Positions 31,805 through 44,486 of a DNA stretch of 64,000 nucleotides are shown here, piece by piece (positions within the stretch are counted from its first letter, which is position 1; every line of letters begins with the position of its first letter). Both the position numbers and the translations under genes were made by a program. The stretch is from Pyropia yezoensis (Eukaryota; Rhodophyta; Bangiophyceae; Bangiales; Bangiaceae): positions 29,116,894 through 29,180,893 of the forward strand of contig CM020618.1 of assembly GCA_009829735.1 (NCBI GenBank), in the 5' to 3' direction. Under the pieces are notes generated by a model. It was given only the letters and a program-made list of their open reading frames with translations, had not been told where the DNA came from and did no database searches.

Positions 31805-34800
31805 CGCCGCGTCGAGCGCTGCGGCGTGGCCCGCCCAGGCGCGACCGCCGGGGCGGGACCGCCGCACCGCCGGCGGGGCGCCGGCGGCCAACACCGCCGC
31901 CACCGCCGCCGCGGCGGGCGCGTCGCCCCGGCGGGCCGCCTCGGCAAGGCACGCAACGCCCACCCGCACGTCGGCGGCGCGCCAGTCCCCGTCGCCGCTG
32001 CCAACGCCGCCGGTACTGCCGACGCCGCCGGTGCTGCCGCCGCCGCCGCCGCCGGTGCTGCCACCACCGCCGTGGCCGCCGTGGCCGCCGCCGTGGCCAC
32101 CCATGAGGCCAACGGTACTGCGAAAGACCCCCCAGCCGCCCCCCCCCCCCCGGCGGCCACCGCGCCCCCCCCACCCCCCCCCCTCCCCGCCCCCCCCCCC
32201 CCCAAACGCCACCTCCGCCCCCCCCCCCACGCGGGCGCCGTCCACCAGCAGGCACCCCAAACAGCGGAGGCCCACCACACTCCCCCCCGCCGCCGCCGCC
32301 GCAAAGTACCGCGCCGCCACCCCCGCGTCCGCCGCCACCCCCACCCCATCCCGGTACGCCTCCCCCACCGCCACGGCGGCGGCCACCTCCCCCCCCGCGG
32401 CGGCGGCGGCCAGGTGCCGCGCCGCCCGGGGGCGCGACGGCGCCGCCCCCGCGCCCGCCGCGTAGGCCGCCCCCAGCGCCGCGTCGGCGGCGGGGAGGCC
32501 CCGGCCGGCGGCGAGCGCAAACCGCTCAAAGGCTTGCCACACGTGGCGGCCGACGCCCACGCCGTGGGCGTAGCAGAGGCCCTCGACGTAGAGGGCGCGG
32601 GTGCTGCCGTGCCGTGCGGCGGCGCGGACGTGCGCCAGCACCTGCGCGTCGAGGGAGGGGGGGGGAGGGGGCGGGGGGGCGCCCGCCGCCGCCGCCGCCC
32701 CGGCGGCAGATGCCGCCGCGGCGGCCGCCGCCGCCGCCGCCGCGGCAGCCTCGGCGGCACCACGGACAGAGGCGGCGCCACTGCCGCCGCCGCCACCGCC
32801 GGTGCCGCCGCCACCGCCACCGCCGCCGCCGGTGCCGCCGCCGCCGCCGTCGGCGCCTGCCGCGGCGGCCGCCGCGGCGGCCGCACGCGCCAGCACCAGC
32901 GCCCGCGCCGCCGACGCGTCTGCGTCCCCCCCGTCGGCGCCCCGCCGCGCCCCCCCGCCGTCGGCCACCTGCGGCAGCGCCGCCGCCAGCAGCCGCCGCG
33001 GCACCCAGCCGTCGAGGTGCGGCTCGAGCGGCGGGCACCCGCCGCCCGCAACGCCGGCGGCGGCGGCCGTCGGCGGCGGCCGCCGGCCGCCGCCGACGGC
33101 CGCCGGGGCGGCGGCCGCGCCGCCCGCCGCGGCCGCCGACGCGGCGGCGGCCTTGCCGCCACCACCCCCGCCGCCGCCGCCGCTGCTGCTTGCCAGACTG
33201 GCGGCGCCACGGGCGGCCGCCGCCACCACCGCCACCCCCCGCTTCCGCCGCCGCCCCGGCGACGGCGCCGACGACGAGCCGCCGCCGCTGCCGCCGCCGC
33301 CGGCCGCCGCCGCCGCCGCCGCGGCGGCGGCCGCCGCAGCCGCAGCGGCGGCGTCGGGAAAGGCGTCGGCGGCCCCCGCCGGGAGCCCCCCGCCTCCACC
33401 GGCGGCGGCACCACCACCGCCGCCGCCAAAGGAGCCCGCCGCGGCCAGCGTGGCGGCCCGCCATAAGAGGAGCCCCCGGTTGCACGCCGCCTCGGCCGAC
33501 CCGCCCGCCTCGGCGGCGACAAGCAACGCCGAAGCGCGCCGCAGGTCCGTGATGGTGGGCGCCGCCGCCGTGGCCGTGGCGGACAGTGACGATGGGAGGG
33601 AGGCGCCCCCCCAGCCCGCCCCCGCCCCCGCCCCCCCCCCCCCGCCGCCACCACCACCACCCCCGCCGGGGAGGCACCCCCGCAGGGCGGCGGCGCCCAT
33701 ATCCGCCGCAGCGTCCACGTGGCCCGCCGCGGCGGCCGACGCGAGCGCCGCGTCGGCGGCCGCCGCGTCCACGGGGGTGCCCCCATACCCAGTCCGGAGG
33801 GCCAGCGACAGCAGGTAGCGGGCGTCGGCGTCTGCGGCGGCGGCGGCGTGGAGCCACGCCACCGCCGCCGCCCCCGGGGGGGGCCCCCCCGCCCGCCCGT
33901 CCCACCCCCGCCACCGCCACTGGCGCCGCCGCCACCGCCGCCGCCCCCGCCGCCGCCACCGCCGCCGCCGTCACTGCCACCACCGCCGAGGCCACCGCCC
34001 CCGCCGCCCCCGCCGCCCCCGCCACCCCGCAGGGGCATGGCCAACAACGACGACGCGCGGAGGACGGGCGGCTCGTCCTCCTCCCCGTCCGTCCCCAAAA
34101 AGCCGGTACTCGCCATGCGGGTGACGCCCCCCACGTCGCCACGGCGCAGCCCCCCCCCCCCCCCCCCCCCACCCCCACCACCCCCCCCCCCCCCCCACCA
34201 CCACCACCACCACCACCACCACCCCCGCCGCCGCCCATCCCCCCGCCCCCGTGACCGCCGCCGCCACTCGGCAGCGGGCGGCGCCACCATAGGCCCGCCG
34301 ACGGCGCGCGGCGGCGTCGCAGCTGGGACTGGGGCGGCGGCTGCTTGGCACCCCACCCACCGCCGCCGCGACCACCGTTCCCCCCCCCACCGCCACCGCC
34401 ACCGCCACTGGCGGCGGCGACGGCGGCAGACGCGGCCGCCGCGGCGGCGGCCATATCTCCCATCCCCGACGCGCGGCGGACGGCGGCGGGGGAGGCGGCG
34501 CCATAGGCGCCACCCCCCCCCCCCCCCCCCCCCCCCCCCCGCCCCTGCCCGCACCGGCACGGCGCCCGCTGGCGGTTGCCGCCGCCGCCGCGGCTGCCGC
34601 CCCCGCCTCTGCCGCCGGTGGCAGGGAGCGCGCCTCGGTCGCGGCGGGCAGCTGCGAGTCGGTCCACGGCTGTGGGGGCCAGCCGTCGCGCCCCCCCCCG
34701 CCCCCACCCCCACCCCCCCCGGCGCCGTCACTCGCCACCGCCCACTCATCGTCCGCCTCGGTGCCTGCCGCCGCCGCCGCCGCCGCTGTCGCCGCAGCGT

Positions 34801-35369
34801 CTTCCCCCCAATCATCCTCTCCCAGCCCCCCGTCGGCGACAGCAGCGGCGGGCACCTCCCCCCCCCCCCCCCCCCCCCCCCCCCCTGGCGGGACCGCCGG
34901 ACGGCGACCTCGGCGGCCCACGCCCAGCGGATGGCCACTCCCGCGTCCCGCACGGTGTACACCCCCGCCGCGCCGCTAGCGACGCGTTGCGCATGGCCGC
35001 CACGTCCCCCGACCGGGCGCGGGCGAGGAAGGCCGCCCACACCTCCCCGTGCGCGGCGGGCGTGCCGACCGCGGCGGGGGGGCGGCCGTGAAAGTTGAGG
35101 CGGAACATGGCCTCGTGGGGGGATACGGGCGTCGCTGCGGGCGGGGGGGGGGGCGGTGGGGTGGGGGGGGCTGTGAGGAGGAGGAGGGCGTGAGCGTGGG
35201 GGGGTGGGTAGGGGGAGCGGGGACGCCCCGGAGCAGCAGCGCGCCACCGCCGGCACCGCCACCGTCGCCATAGCGACCGTCGGCGGCCGCAGCAGCAGCG
35301 GCGTGGCCGCCCCCAAAGCCGCCGCCGCCGCCGCCCCCCCCCCCCCCCCCCCCCCCCCCCGGCGCCACG

Positions 35370-35420
<51 letters not shown>

Positions 35421-35962
35421 CCGCCGCATCCGCCGCGGCCGCCGCCACGGCCGCCGCGTCGGCGGCCACCGCCTGCGCCGCCGCCGCCGCGTCCACCGCC
35501 GCCGCCGCGTCGGCGGCGGCGGCCGCCGCGTCGGCCGCCGCCGCCGCCGCCACCGCCGCGCGGGCAGAGTGGAGCTCGGCGGTCAGCGCCGCCAGCACCT
35601 CCCCCGCCGGCGCGCGGGCGGCCGGAGAGGCGAGGAGGCAGCGCCCAAAGACGAGCGCCGCCACCCCGGGGGGCGCCACGTCGTCAAGGCTCGCCCGGTG
35701 GGGGGGCACCCCAGATACAAGCCGGTCCAGCAGCGGCTCCCCCGACAGGAGGGCAAACGGCGGGTGGCCCGTGTAGAGGCGGTAGAGGAGCATGCCCAGC
35801 GACCACACGTCCGTGGCGGGGGAGACGCTGTCGTGGCGGGCCACCTCGGGCGCCACGTACCGCGTCGCGTCGCGGCGGTGGCGGGCGGCAACGGGGAAGG
35901 GGGGGCCCAGGGGTGGCTCCCGCCGCCGTGCGAGGCCGCCGCCGCCGCTCCCCGCCCCCCCC

Positions 35963-36008
<46 letters not shown>

Positions 36009-38316
36009 TGCTGCCGCCGCCGGGCACCCCCCCCCCCCCCCCCCCCCCCCCGGCGGCCCTCCCCCCCCCCACGGTGGTTGCGTACAGCAGCGGCCGCTCG
36101 GCCGCGTCGGGCGGGAGCAGCCCCGGGCGGTGGAGGCGCGCCCGCGCGGACCGGACGTCCCGGCAGGTCAACAGCACCCGCCGCGGGCACAGCGCCTGGT
36201 GGCAGCCCGGCGGGTCGGACGCGTGGAGGTAGGCGAGGCCCGCGGCGATATCCCGGCCCAGCCGCAGGCGCGCCACCCCCATCCCCGCATCGTCCACCGC
36301 GGGGGTGAGGCGCCCGTCGGTGAGGGCGTCGGCGAGGCTCCCGCCGGGGATGTACTCCTCCACCACGTGGATGGCCACCTCATCGTCAGCGGCGGCGGGG
36401 GGGGGGGGGGTGGCCCCGCCACCCCCACCACGGGAGAAGGGGACGGGGACGCCACCACCACCACCGGCAGAGCCCGGCGGCCGCACCCGCACAACGCCCA
36501 GGACGGCGACCAGGTGGGGGTGGCGGAGGGTGGTGGCCAGCCGCAGCGCCGCGCTGACCCGGTCACTGGTCCGGTCGGCGGGGAGAACGCGGATGGCCAC
36601 CGACGCCGTGTCGCCGAGGAGCGACCGCAAGACGGTGGCGCCAACGCCCCCGCCGGGGGGGAGCACCGGCAGGCCACCGACGGCGCCGCCGCCGCCGCCG
36701 CCGCCGCCGTCGTACGGCCGGCCGGGCGCCGGCGCCGGCGGGCCCACCACGCCGGGGGTGGTGTAGAGGGTGGCCCACGGGACGACGCCCGCCGCGCTGT
36801 CGGCGGTGGCGGCGGCGGCGGCGGTGGTGGTGCCACTGGTGGGGACAGCGGGCGGCGCCCGCCACGGGGAGGTGCCCAGGGGCGCCATCGGCGGTGGCCA
36901 CGCCGCCTCGGCGGCGGTCGTCGACGCGGTCGTTGCCACTGTTGCCGCCGCCGCCGTCACGGTCGCCGCCGCTGCCGTTGCCGCGTCGGCCGCCGCGGCG
37001 AGCGCGGCGAGCAGCTGCGGGGGTAGCTCGGTCAGCATCGGGTCGTCGTCGTCGCCGCCGTCGCCGCCGCCGCCGCCGTCGTCGCCGCCGTCGCCGCCGT
37101 CGCCCCCAGCGCCGTGCCCCCCCCACCGACGGGCCGCCGCGGCCAGCGCCCGCCGGTCGGCCACCTCATCCGCCGCCCGCGCCTCGGCGTCGCGCTCCAC
37201 ACTGCACAGCGCCGCCACCCGGTCGGGCGCCAGGCGCCCCCCCCCGCCCCTCCCCTCCCCCGCCCGCCCCCTGCTCCCCGACAGCGTCCCCGCCCGCGCG
37301 AGCGCCCCCACCACCCGCCGGCGGACCGCCGACTGGGCCCCCCCGTCCCCCCCCAGGCGCACCGCCCACACCCCCCTGCGGAGGCGGAGGGCGTCGACCG
37401 CCGCCGCGGCGGCGGCCAGCGCGTCGGCGTAGGCGCGGGAGCGGCGGATGTCCCCCGCGGGGGGCAGCGCCGCCGCCCGCGGGGGCGGGGGGGGGGGCGG
37501 CGGGGGGGACAGCGCCCCCGCTGCCGCCGCCCGGTCGGCGGCGGCCGCCGCCGGCGGGCCGCCGCCCGTGACGCCAACCGCCCCGGCGGTGGGGGAGCGG
37601 AGGAGGGCGGCGGGGGAGGAGGCGGGGCCGTGGGCGGCGGCCGCCGCCGCAGCGGCGGGACCGTAGGCGGATGGGGACGAGACGGGGCCGTAGGCGGCGG
37701 CCAGGGAGGACAGCGCGCCGCCGCCGCCGCCGAGCAGCGAGTCCCCGTCGACGCTCACCATGGACCCGTTGGGGGTGACTGACGGCGTCCCCGGCGGAGC
37801 GGCCGCCGCCGCCGCCGCCGCCACCGCCGCCGCTGCCGCCGCGGTGGGCGGTGGCGCCCTGCCCCAAACAGCGCTGCTGCTGCCACCGGCATGGCCACCG
37901 CCGCCGCCGCCGCCACTGCCGCCTCCACTCCCATCGCCGCCGCCGCCTCCGCCGCCACCGCCGCCGCCGCCATAGCCGGGCACAAACGCGTCGGCGAGGA
38001 GGCAGACCCGCGCCGCCAGCAGCGCCGCGGTCGCACGCCCCCCCACCGCCGCCGCCGCGGCGGCCGTGACCGCCGCGGCAGCCGCGGCGAGCGGGTCGAT
38101 GGCTGCCGCCGCCGCCGCCGCCGCCGCCGCCGCAGCCGTTGGCAGGCGGTGGCGGGAGTGCAGGGGGGGGGAAGGAGGCGGTGGTGGCGGTGGTGATGGT
38201 GGTGGTGGGGGTGGTGGTGGTAGTAGTGGTGCCGCCGCCGCCGCCGCCGCCGCCGCGCCCGGTGGGACAACATCCATGACGCGGCCGCCGCTGGCGGTGC
38301 GGCTGCCCCTCCTCAT
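31469..38316 (-). CDS. Large pseudokinase and Sel1-repeat protein, reading frame changes several times
   Basis: Minus-strand coding sequence starting at ATG 38316 or 38277 (MDVVPPG). The N-terminal 500 or so residues are Ala/Gly/Pro-rich. A kinase-fold domain lies at about 36700-35580: SVAIRVL in place of the ATP-lysine motif, ATTLRHPHLVAVLGVV, VVEEYIPGGSLADAL, GCHQALCPRRVLL in place of HRD, no DFG, then RYVAPEVARHDSVSP and DVWSLGMLLYRLYTGHPPF. With the lysine, HRD aspartate and DFG all lost it should be a pseudokinase, closest to the TKL type. Sel1-like repeats follow at about 35060-34920 and 33862-31850 (for example AAARHGSTRALYVEGLCYAHG and AGVAARYFAAAAAGGS), suggesting a scaffold. Frames switch at C runs (35370-35419, 34515-34540, 34150-34195 and others). 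Either the assembly slips there or the gene is decayed. Confidence 0.6.
31850..33862 (-). other. Sel1-like repeat region of the large gene
   Basis: Helical repeats of about 36 residues with the Sel1 pattern of alternating Ala, Gly and small residues, for example DADARYLLSLALRTGYGG, AAACNRGLLLWRAA, PAADAALGAAYAAGAG and AAAVAVGEAYRDGVG. Such solenoids usually carry protein-protein contacts. This frame is different from that of the pseudokinase domain. The two parts are joined here by strand, order and the presence of an isolated repeat (GVYTVRDAGVAIRWAWAAE, near 34950) between them. Confidence 0.65.
35580..36700 (-). other. Pseudokinase domain within the large gene
   Basis: One uninterrupted frame covers the whole kinase fold. 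The positions that are normally invariant are changed: VAIK reads VAIR (about 36590), HRDLKPEN reads HQALCPRR (about 36195) and the DFG triplet is absent. The APE motif (about 35850) and the DVWSLG motif (about 35800) are kept, so the fold is probably intact. An ATP-independent role, such as binding a partner, is inferred. Confidence 0.65.
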
Positions 38317-41300
38317 CGCCCCCGCCTCCCTACCCGCCACCAGCCGGCCTGCACACCCACCGCGGTGCGCGCGTTGGTCTGCGCGGGGGCAGCCGGGTCT
38401 CTGCGTACGGATGGTGGGGTAAGGTGGGTGTGCGTGGGGGGGGTGGTGGCTGGGGGGGGGGGTTGGCCACGTGCCCCTTGCCCGTCGGTGGCGTCGAGGA
38501 CGGGAACGCGGTGCGCGGTCGGTACCCTTCGCGGGTGGGGGGCCTCGAGGGTTGGCCACGTCAACACCCCCCACCCTCCCTATCGACGCCCCTCCCCACC
38601 GTCTTCAGCCCCCCCCCCGCCTGGCTCCCGCAAGCACGGCTATCCACTCCCCTGCCTCTGGTGCGCGTGCCCACTCGCGGCGCGCACTGGTGGAAAGGGG
38701 GGGGGGGGGATGCGCTGCCGGCGCACGGCCGGTGGGGGTGCGTCGCCGGTCCGCAGCAGCGGGTAGCGCAAGACGCGACGGGGGGTGACGGGCGGGTGGG
38801 TGGGGTGGCGGTGGTGGAGTGGGCGTCAAAGCAGCCAGGGGGGCGGAGCAAAAGAAACAGGAGTGGCGGGGGAGGGGGGGGGGGAGAAGGGGAGGATGGT
38901 ACGAGGGGGGGGGGGAAGCCGGGGGGGGAGGGGGCAGCAATAGTGGGCGGTAGGGTGGGAAGAGGCCACCCGGGCGATGCGGTTGGGTGGGTGGTGGCCG
39001 GCCGGCACGGCCGCGGCCCCCCCCCCCTGCGCGTTGCCGGTGCGTGCGGGCGTGGCGGCGCCGCTGCCGCCGCCACCGCCGCCGCGCACGAGGCGGGCCA
39101 GGCGGGTGGCTGCCGCCTCTGGCACCCACCCACCGCAGGGGAGGCCGAGGCGGGCGGATGGGTCCCGGCCGACAGTGTGCCCCGCAGTGGGGGTGGCGGC
39201 GTAGCGTAGCGGGGGGAGGTGGCGTGGCGGGGGGGGGGGGGGGAGGGAGGGAGGGGAACCGCCTGCCGCCGCCGTCGCCGTCACTGCCCAGTTGACGGTG
39301 CCCCACCCCGCCGGCCGACGGGGCTGTGACCCGCGGCGTCGGTGGTGGTGGTGGTGTTGGCGGTGGTGGTGGCGGTGGGGGTGGCGGCGGTGGTCGTGGT
39401 GGCGGTGGCGGTGGCGGCTGCCGTCTCCTTCCATAGGCGGAGAGCCCAGCTACGAGGCTGCGCAGAAGTGGAAAGAGCTTTCGGGGTGGGGGGGGGGGAG
39501 GACGGCAGCGACAGTAGTGGCCGGCGGAGGAGGGGGGGGGGGCTGACGCGTGGGTGGCGAGGGGGATCCGCCGGACACTGCCGTGGGGGGGGCAGCCAGC
39601 GTGGCTGGCGGCACGCGGTCCCACCCCCCCGTGGGCCCACGGGGGCACACAGCCAAGGGGGGGGGGGGGGTGGGGGCCGGGAGGTGCGCCTGGCAGCCGG
39701 GGAGGCGCCGCCGAGGTGCGCCGGGAGGCGCCGGCGCCCTCCCCGTCTGTCTGGCGCACGGCGCTCCTGGGCGTGGTGGGTGCGGGTGGTTGGTCTGGAC
39801 GACGGTTGGTAGATAGCAACTGGCCTGGTCGCGCTCCCGTTTCTGTTTTTTTAGGACGTGCTCACCTAGCTGTAGCTAGGGGCGGCGGCGAGTCGCGCGC
39901 ACCACCAACGAGGCGGGGGGGGAGCGTGGGGGGAAGGGATCCATAGTAGCAATCTACCCCCCCCTCAGTGCCAATCCGTTGAACCCGCCGGCCGTGTAAA
40001 GAGATGGCTTGGGGATGGGCCGGGGAACAGGCGCGCTGTTGGGGGGGGGGGGGGAAGGTTATCCACCGAAGGTATTGCGAGGGTGGTCTTGCTCTGTAAA
40101 GGGGCCCTCAATGCCCATTGAGGGCAGGGTCTGTCCTAATCAACAAACCACCTGTAGAGGGCACTCGGTGGCACAGTGGATGCGTGGTCCGCAGGCGTTG
40201 GCAGGGCGTCCCTGCCTTTTCCCTCTTCTGGGGTGGTGACGAATCGGCGTGCACCCGTCGGCAGAGCGGGAAGGTGGTGGCGGCGGGCTGTGGCGAGGAG
40301 ACGGCGTCTTTCCGCCCAACGGGTAAACGAGAGAGCGGCGGCGGCCGCTTTGATCAATGAGAGCTCAACCAATGAGATGCGGCGAAAGAGAAATACAGAG
40401 CGTGGGAGAGCAATCGAGAGACAGAGAGGTGTCCCACATAGATGCAAAACAAATCACGCGGGAGGGAGAGCAGCAGCAGGAGAGGGAAGGGAGGCAGCAG
40501 ACAGGAGGGAAAGAAAGAAGTAAATAACAGAAAAGAGAGGCTGGGCCAGCTAGCAACCTGCAGGTGGCTATTTACCAGGGGCGCACACGGGCGCGCGGAA
40601 CAAGTTCGATTCCCTTGACTAGGCGTGGGGGAGAAGGAAGGGTGCGACGCCAGCGTCGGCCGCAGGGTTACACTTACTTGCACCTCTGTGGCCACCGCTG
40701 CGGTTCTCGCCCCACGACTGGTGCACGAGCAGGCGTCTCTTGCTCGTGGGACGACCGCAAGCATGGATCCATCCACAGATCCACAGATCCGAGTCCAAGC
40801 CTGCCAGCCAGCGCGTCGCTCTGTACGGCAGCAGACACCTTGTCCTTGATCCTCCCATCACCCTTCTCGAGTCCAACCGTGGTGCATGACAGTTCGCGAG
40901 TAGGTGCTGAATTGTCGGAAGAATGAAACGGAACATCAAAGACTTTTTTCAACCGTTGAGGTCACTTTTGAGATTCGGTAGAAAAATAGACGTGCCTCAA
41001 AAGAAAATGGCGCAGGCCAGCACTCCGCTCCCGTCGCAGCTGCTGCTCGAGTACCCATCCTTCGAATCGCAGCGCCAGCGATGAGGAGTACGTGTCTAGA
41101 TATGTAGGCCGGCAGCAACCATATAATGCGACCAGGGCCCAAGCCCTCCAGACAGAGCAGCGACGGTCGCCGCTTCCTCACATTCTCCGGGCCCCCCCGA
41201 CCGGCGCCCCAACGCCGACGCGTCAGTGAGGGGTGCCGCGGCTTCACACGTTCGCGACGCTTTGGCCATTCATCAAGTGGCTTTTAAGAACAGTTGGAAG

Positions 41301-43455
41301 AGAGAAGAGCGCGGGGGGAGGGGGGGGGGGGGGGGTGATGGTGTCACCTGTCGGTGGCTCAGCCTGGTCAACAAGGAGTAGAAAGGCCAAATCTCTGTCT
41401 CCAACGAGAAGAGGGCACACTGGAGGCAAACGGGGCCGACAGTTTTGTGACGTGTGCCCATCGCGATCGGCCGGGGAGGCGGCTCTCGTCGAGTAGTGGC
41501 ACATAAGCTACCGACGGAGGTGGTGTCACAAGCAGCTGATAACAAGAGGGGGAAGGCTACTATGCAGTCCATCATTCATACTTTGAGGGTGGCTGTTCAT
41601 GCAGCAGGCCGTAGTGTTTTTTTGTCCGTTGCTTGCGTTGGCGGTTGCCTCCGGTGCACTACCGACTTGGCCTTGGCTTGGAAGTTGGGCACGTATCCGC
41701 AACCAGCGGGAGTCGTACAGCCCCACTTCAACGCGCACTCTGTTGCTATGATGCGGTCTTGCGCCATGGAGCCCCGAAAAGACCATCGCAATGAGGCTGG
41801 GGAGAAAAGGGGGCCGCCGAGCCCCCCCCCGGATATGTAGATAGTGACGAGTGGCGGTCACTTTGCATCTTTCGTTTTGAAGCGTGGTGCAGCATGAAAT
41901 AGGGACGTAAAAGGAGTCAACTTGAAAACGTGTCAACGTGGGGCAGTTTGCCTGAATGTTTTGGATTCCATTGTTGCGGTCAGCTCGCCACCTCTTTCTC
42001 TCGGCCGCGGGCTGTCACTCGACCATCGTTCAAGCTGCCACCCCCCGCGGCGGATCTGCGGAGCACGGGGACTGCTTCCAGAGAGGACCGCCACGGTCCG
42101 TGGGCGTCTCGCCTCGTGGACCACGGCGGGGTGTTCCCAAAGCGGGTTTCAACGTAGAAGACGGGTCGTCTTGTTCTGCGCGGCGCATCCCTCGCGTGCG
42201 GATCAAAGGCCGAGGCGGTGGCCTGGAGGCGAGCCGACGCTGGGTAAATAGATAGGCAGATCGTCCAGCCGTTGCGTCTGCGTGGGGCGGACACTCCTCG
42301 TTCGTGGCCACCTTTCATGGCAGTGGCCATCCGATCGAGCAGCTGGGGGTATGAACGGGTGCATGGGAACTGGCAATCCCGTCCTCTGTGCGAGTCCACT
42401 CCTTGGCTTCCTACTTATTATCGGAGGGGGCCTTGCCACGTCGGGTTGGAGGGGCGAGGGCTCCTGCGGTGCAGTTCCCGCTGCACCACCCCCTAAACAT
42501 CACGGCGCTGTGATGGGGGGAGGGGGGGGCCTGCCGGTGGGCTTGGCCGCGGCCGCCGGCCACGGCGCCTCGAGACCTACAAACACACTCACACAGCCCG
42601 ATGGGGAGAGCACGCTGTTTTGTCTGCAGGGCCGCCGACAGGGTCGGGCAGCTGGGAGACGGGCCGGCCGGGCGGCGAGGCTCAACCCGTCAGTCAGAGC
42701 GGTGCGTGCCAGCGGCACCGCCGCGAGCGCGTGGGCCAGCGGCCGGCGCCAGTGCGCTGGCGCCACCGGTGGCCATCCCCCCTCCGCCAGAAAATCGCCC
42801 CCACCAAGACGGTAGGAGGGGTACCATCCCCAGTTATTCTCAGCCACAGGCGGCTTTTGCAGGGCGGCAGACCCACTCCCCACAAGAAGGAGCCGCAGCC
42901 AAACGCCCAACCGCCGTGGCACCAAAAGGCAATCACCACCCAGAGAAGGGGCGTCTGCTTCCACGGCATATGCTTGAGGTAGCCCTGATACCGTGGCTAG
43001 CCGTGGCGGGTCCAGTAGGCCAAAAGTCAGCGGGCGGCTTGGCCGCGCCAAGGTGCCCACTCGAGCGGGGATTTCATCGAAGACGGGGCAACGGCAGGGG
43101 GACAGGGCGGGGCGTCGAGATCCAGCCGTGACAGCACCACGTCGGGGCGGCCCCAGGAGGGCTGCCCCACCAGCCCGCCACCGCGACCGGCGGCCGCCTT
43201 GCCCGCAACGGCCGCTCGGCCAAAGCGGCCGCGGCTGGCCGGGACGCGCGTGGCAGGGCGGGGTGGGGCGGAGCGGGGCGCCACGCGGCGGGGCGGCGGC
43301 CAGCCTCGTTTAGGGATGCCGGCGGTAGGTTGTGCCCGCGGCGGCGGGGGGGTGATGCGCCCGCCGCGTTGGCCCACCACAGTTGCCGGAGTGGGTTTGT
43401 ACACTGCGTGCTTGGTCCTTTCCATTCCGGTCTGTTCACAGGCCCAGCTGCGGTA
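38317..43455. other. Long intergenic stretch without a recognised gene
   Basis: 38320-39950 is G-rich with GGT-type repeats around 39330-39420 and many G runs. 39950-42500 is of more even composition and has short open frames only. A sequence around 40160-40180 (TGGCACAGTGG) matches a tRNA A box but no B box follows. 42500-43455 has open frames on both strands (42601-43131 plus; 43060-42500 minus) whose products are not recognised. GGCCGGCGCCAGTGCGCTGG at about 42742 is palindrome-rich. Nothing here is supported well enough to call a gene. Confidence 0.45.
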
Positions 43456-44283
43456 GGCGGCGAAAGTAAGATCCATTCCGTCTCAGGGGCAAGGGGCATC
43501 GCGACGGTGGTGATGGGGGGGGTGGACGAGATGGTGCTACCCCACGCGCCGGCGAGACGTGTGTTTTGCCAACCCCACCCGGCAGTCGATGACGGTCGTG
43601 CGGATACCGCTGCTGAAGCGGCGGCGGCGGCGGCGGCGGCGTCGGCGGCGGCGACAGCGGCGGCAGTAGCGGCGGCGGCGGCGGCCCCCCCGCACGGCGG
43701 CTCCAAAGCGATAGACCTGTTGACGCTGCGGCGGCTGGTGAACGAGGTGCGCCTGCTGAGGAAGTGGGGGCTGTTTGACCTCAACGAGACCCTCACGGAG
43801 GAGCGCCCCGTGGCCGCGGCTGTCTATGGCCAAGGCGGGGAGGTGGCTTCCACCGGCGTGTGCCGACGGCTGGCCAGGCCGCGAGGCCACGGACCCCCCC
43901 CCCCCCCCCCCCCCCGAACGGAACGGTGATGGTGCCAGCGGCGCCACCCAGCAGCGACGCCGGCGCCGCCACCACCACCGGCGCCGCAAAAAGGGCGTCG
44001 GGTGGGACCCAGGACCGTCCCGGGCGGCGGCTGGGGCCGCCAATTGGGCCCCTCAGCAGAGGCGGCCTACCTGGCCGCCCCGTTGCGTCGGCGCGCGGGG
44101 GGACGGGAGCGGCAGATTGTCAGTCTGGCTGTGGCGCGGGGGGTTTGGCGTTCAGGGTCCCCACGTGCCAGCCACTTGTTTGTGTGTACGTGGCGCGCCA
44201 TTGCCGCGTCGGCCAAAGAGGGCATTCCACAGGAGTGCCGCCGTGCCTATGTACGGAGTTTCTATACGCCCGCCCCCGCATGA
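43456..44283 (+). CDS. Hypothetical alanine-rich protein, probably interrupted frame
   Basis: A plus-strand coding stretch with nearly all codons ending in G or C begins after a possible acceptor GCGGTAG (43452-43458). It includes an alanine run and a clear amphipathic helical segment, IDLLTLRRLVNEVRLLRKW, followed by GLFDLNETLTEERPV (about 43708-43812). After the C run at 43892-43917 the likely continuation is in another frame and ends at a TGA at 44281-44283 after QECRRAYVRSFYTPAPA. No family is recognised. The minus strand also has open frames here, so the strand call rests on codon bias and the helical pattern. Confidence 0.3.
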
Positions 44284-44455
44284 TGCGGGGGGGAGGGCGG
44301 GGTTTTTGGAGACTGATGTGGGCCGGGGAGGACGGGTGGGGGGGGGGGGGGGGGGGGGGGGGGTGGGGAATGGGGGCGCGGGGGTGTGCCCCCCCCCCCC
44401 CTCCCCCCGAGGTGCCCCCTCGCCGGGCGGCGCACGGCGGTACAGAGAGGCGCCC

Positions 44456-44486
<31 letters not shown>

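Noticed and set aside
31278-38422. Long plus-strand open frames opposite the pseudokinase gene.
   Set aside because: They encode only proline, arginine and alanine runs and mirror the coding strand.
31126-38574. One 2482-codon open frame on the minus strand taken as a single protein.
   Set aside because: Recognisable domains show that the real coding sequence leaves this frame in the middle. The openness beyond that comes from GC-rich low complexity.
40150-40240. TGGCACAGTGG as the A box of a tRNA or SINE.
   Set aside because: No B box or tRNA fold follows at the right distance.
40555-40625. AAGTTCGATTCCCTTG as a tRNA T arm.
   Set aside because: The stem is too short and no other arm can be formed upstream.
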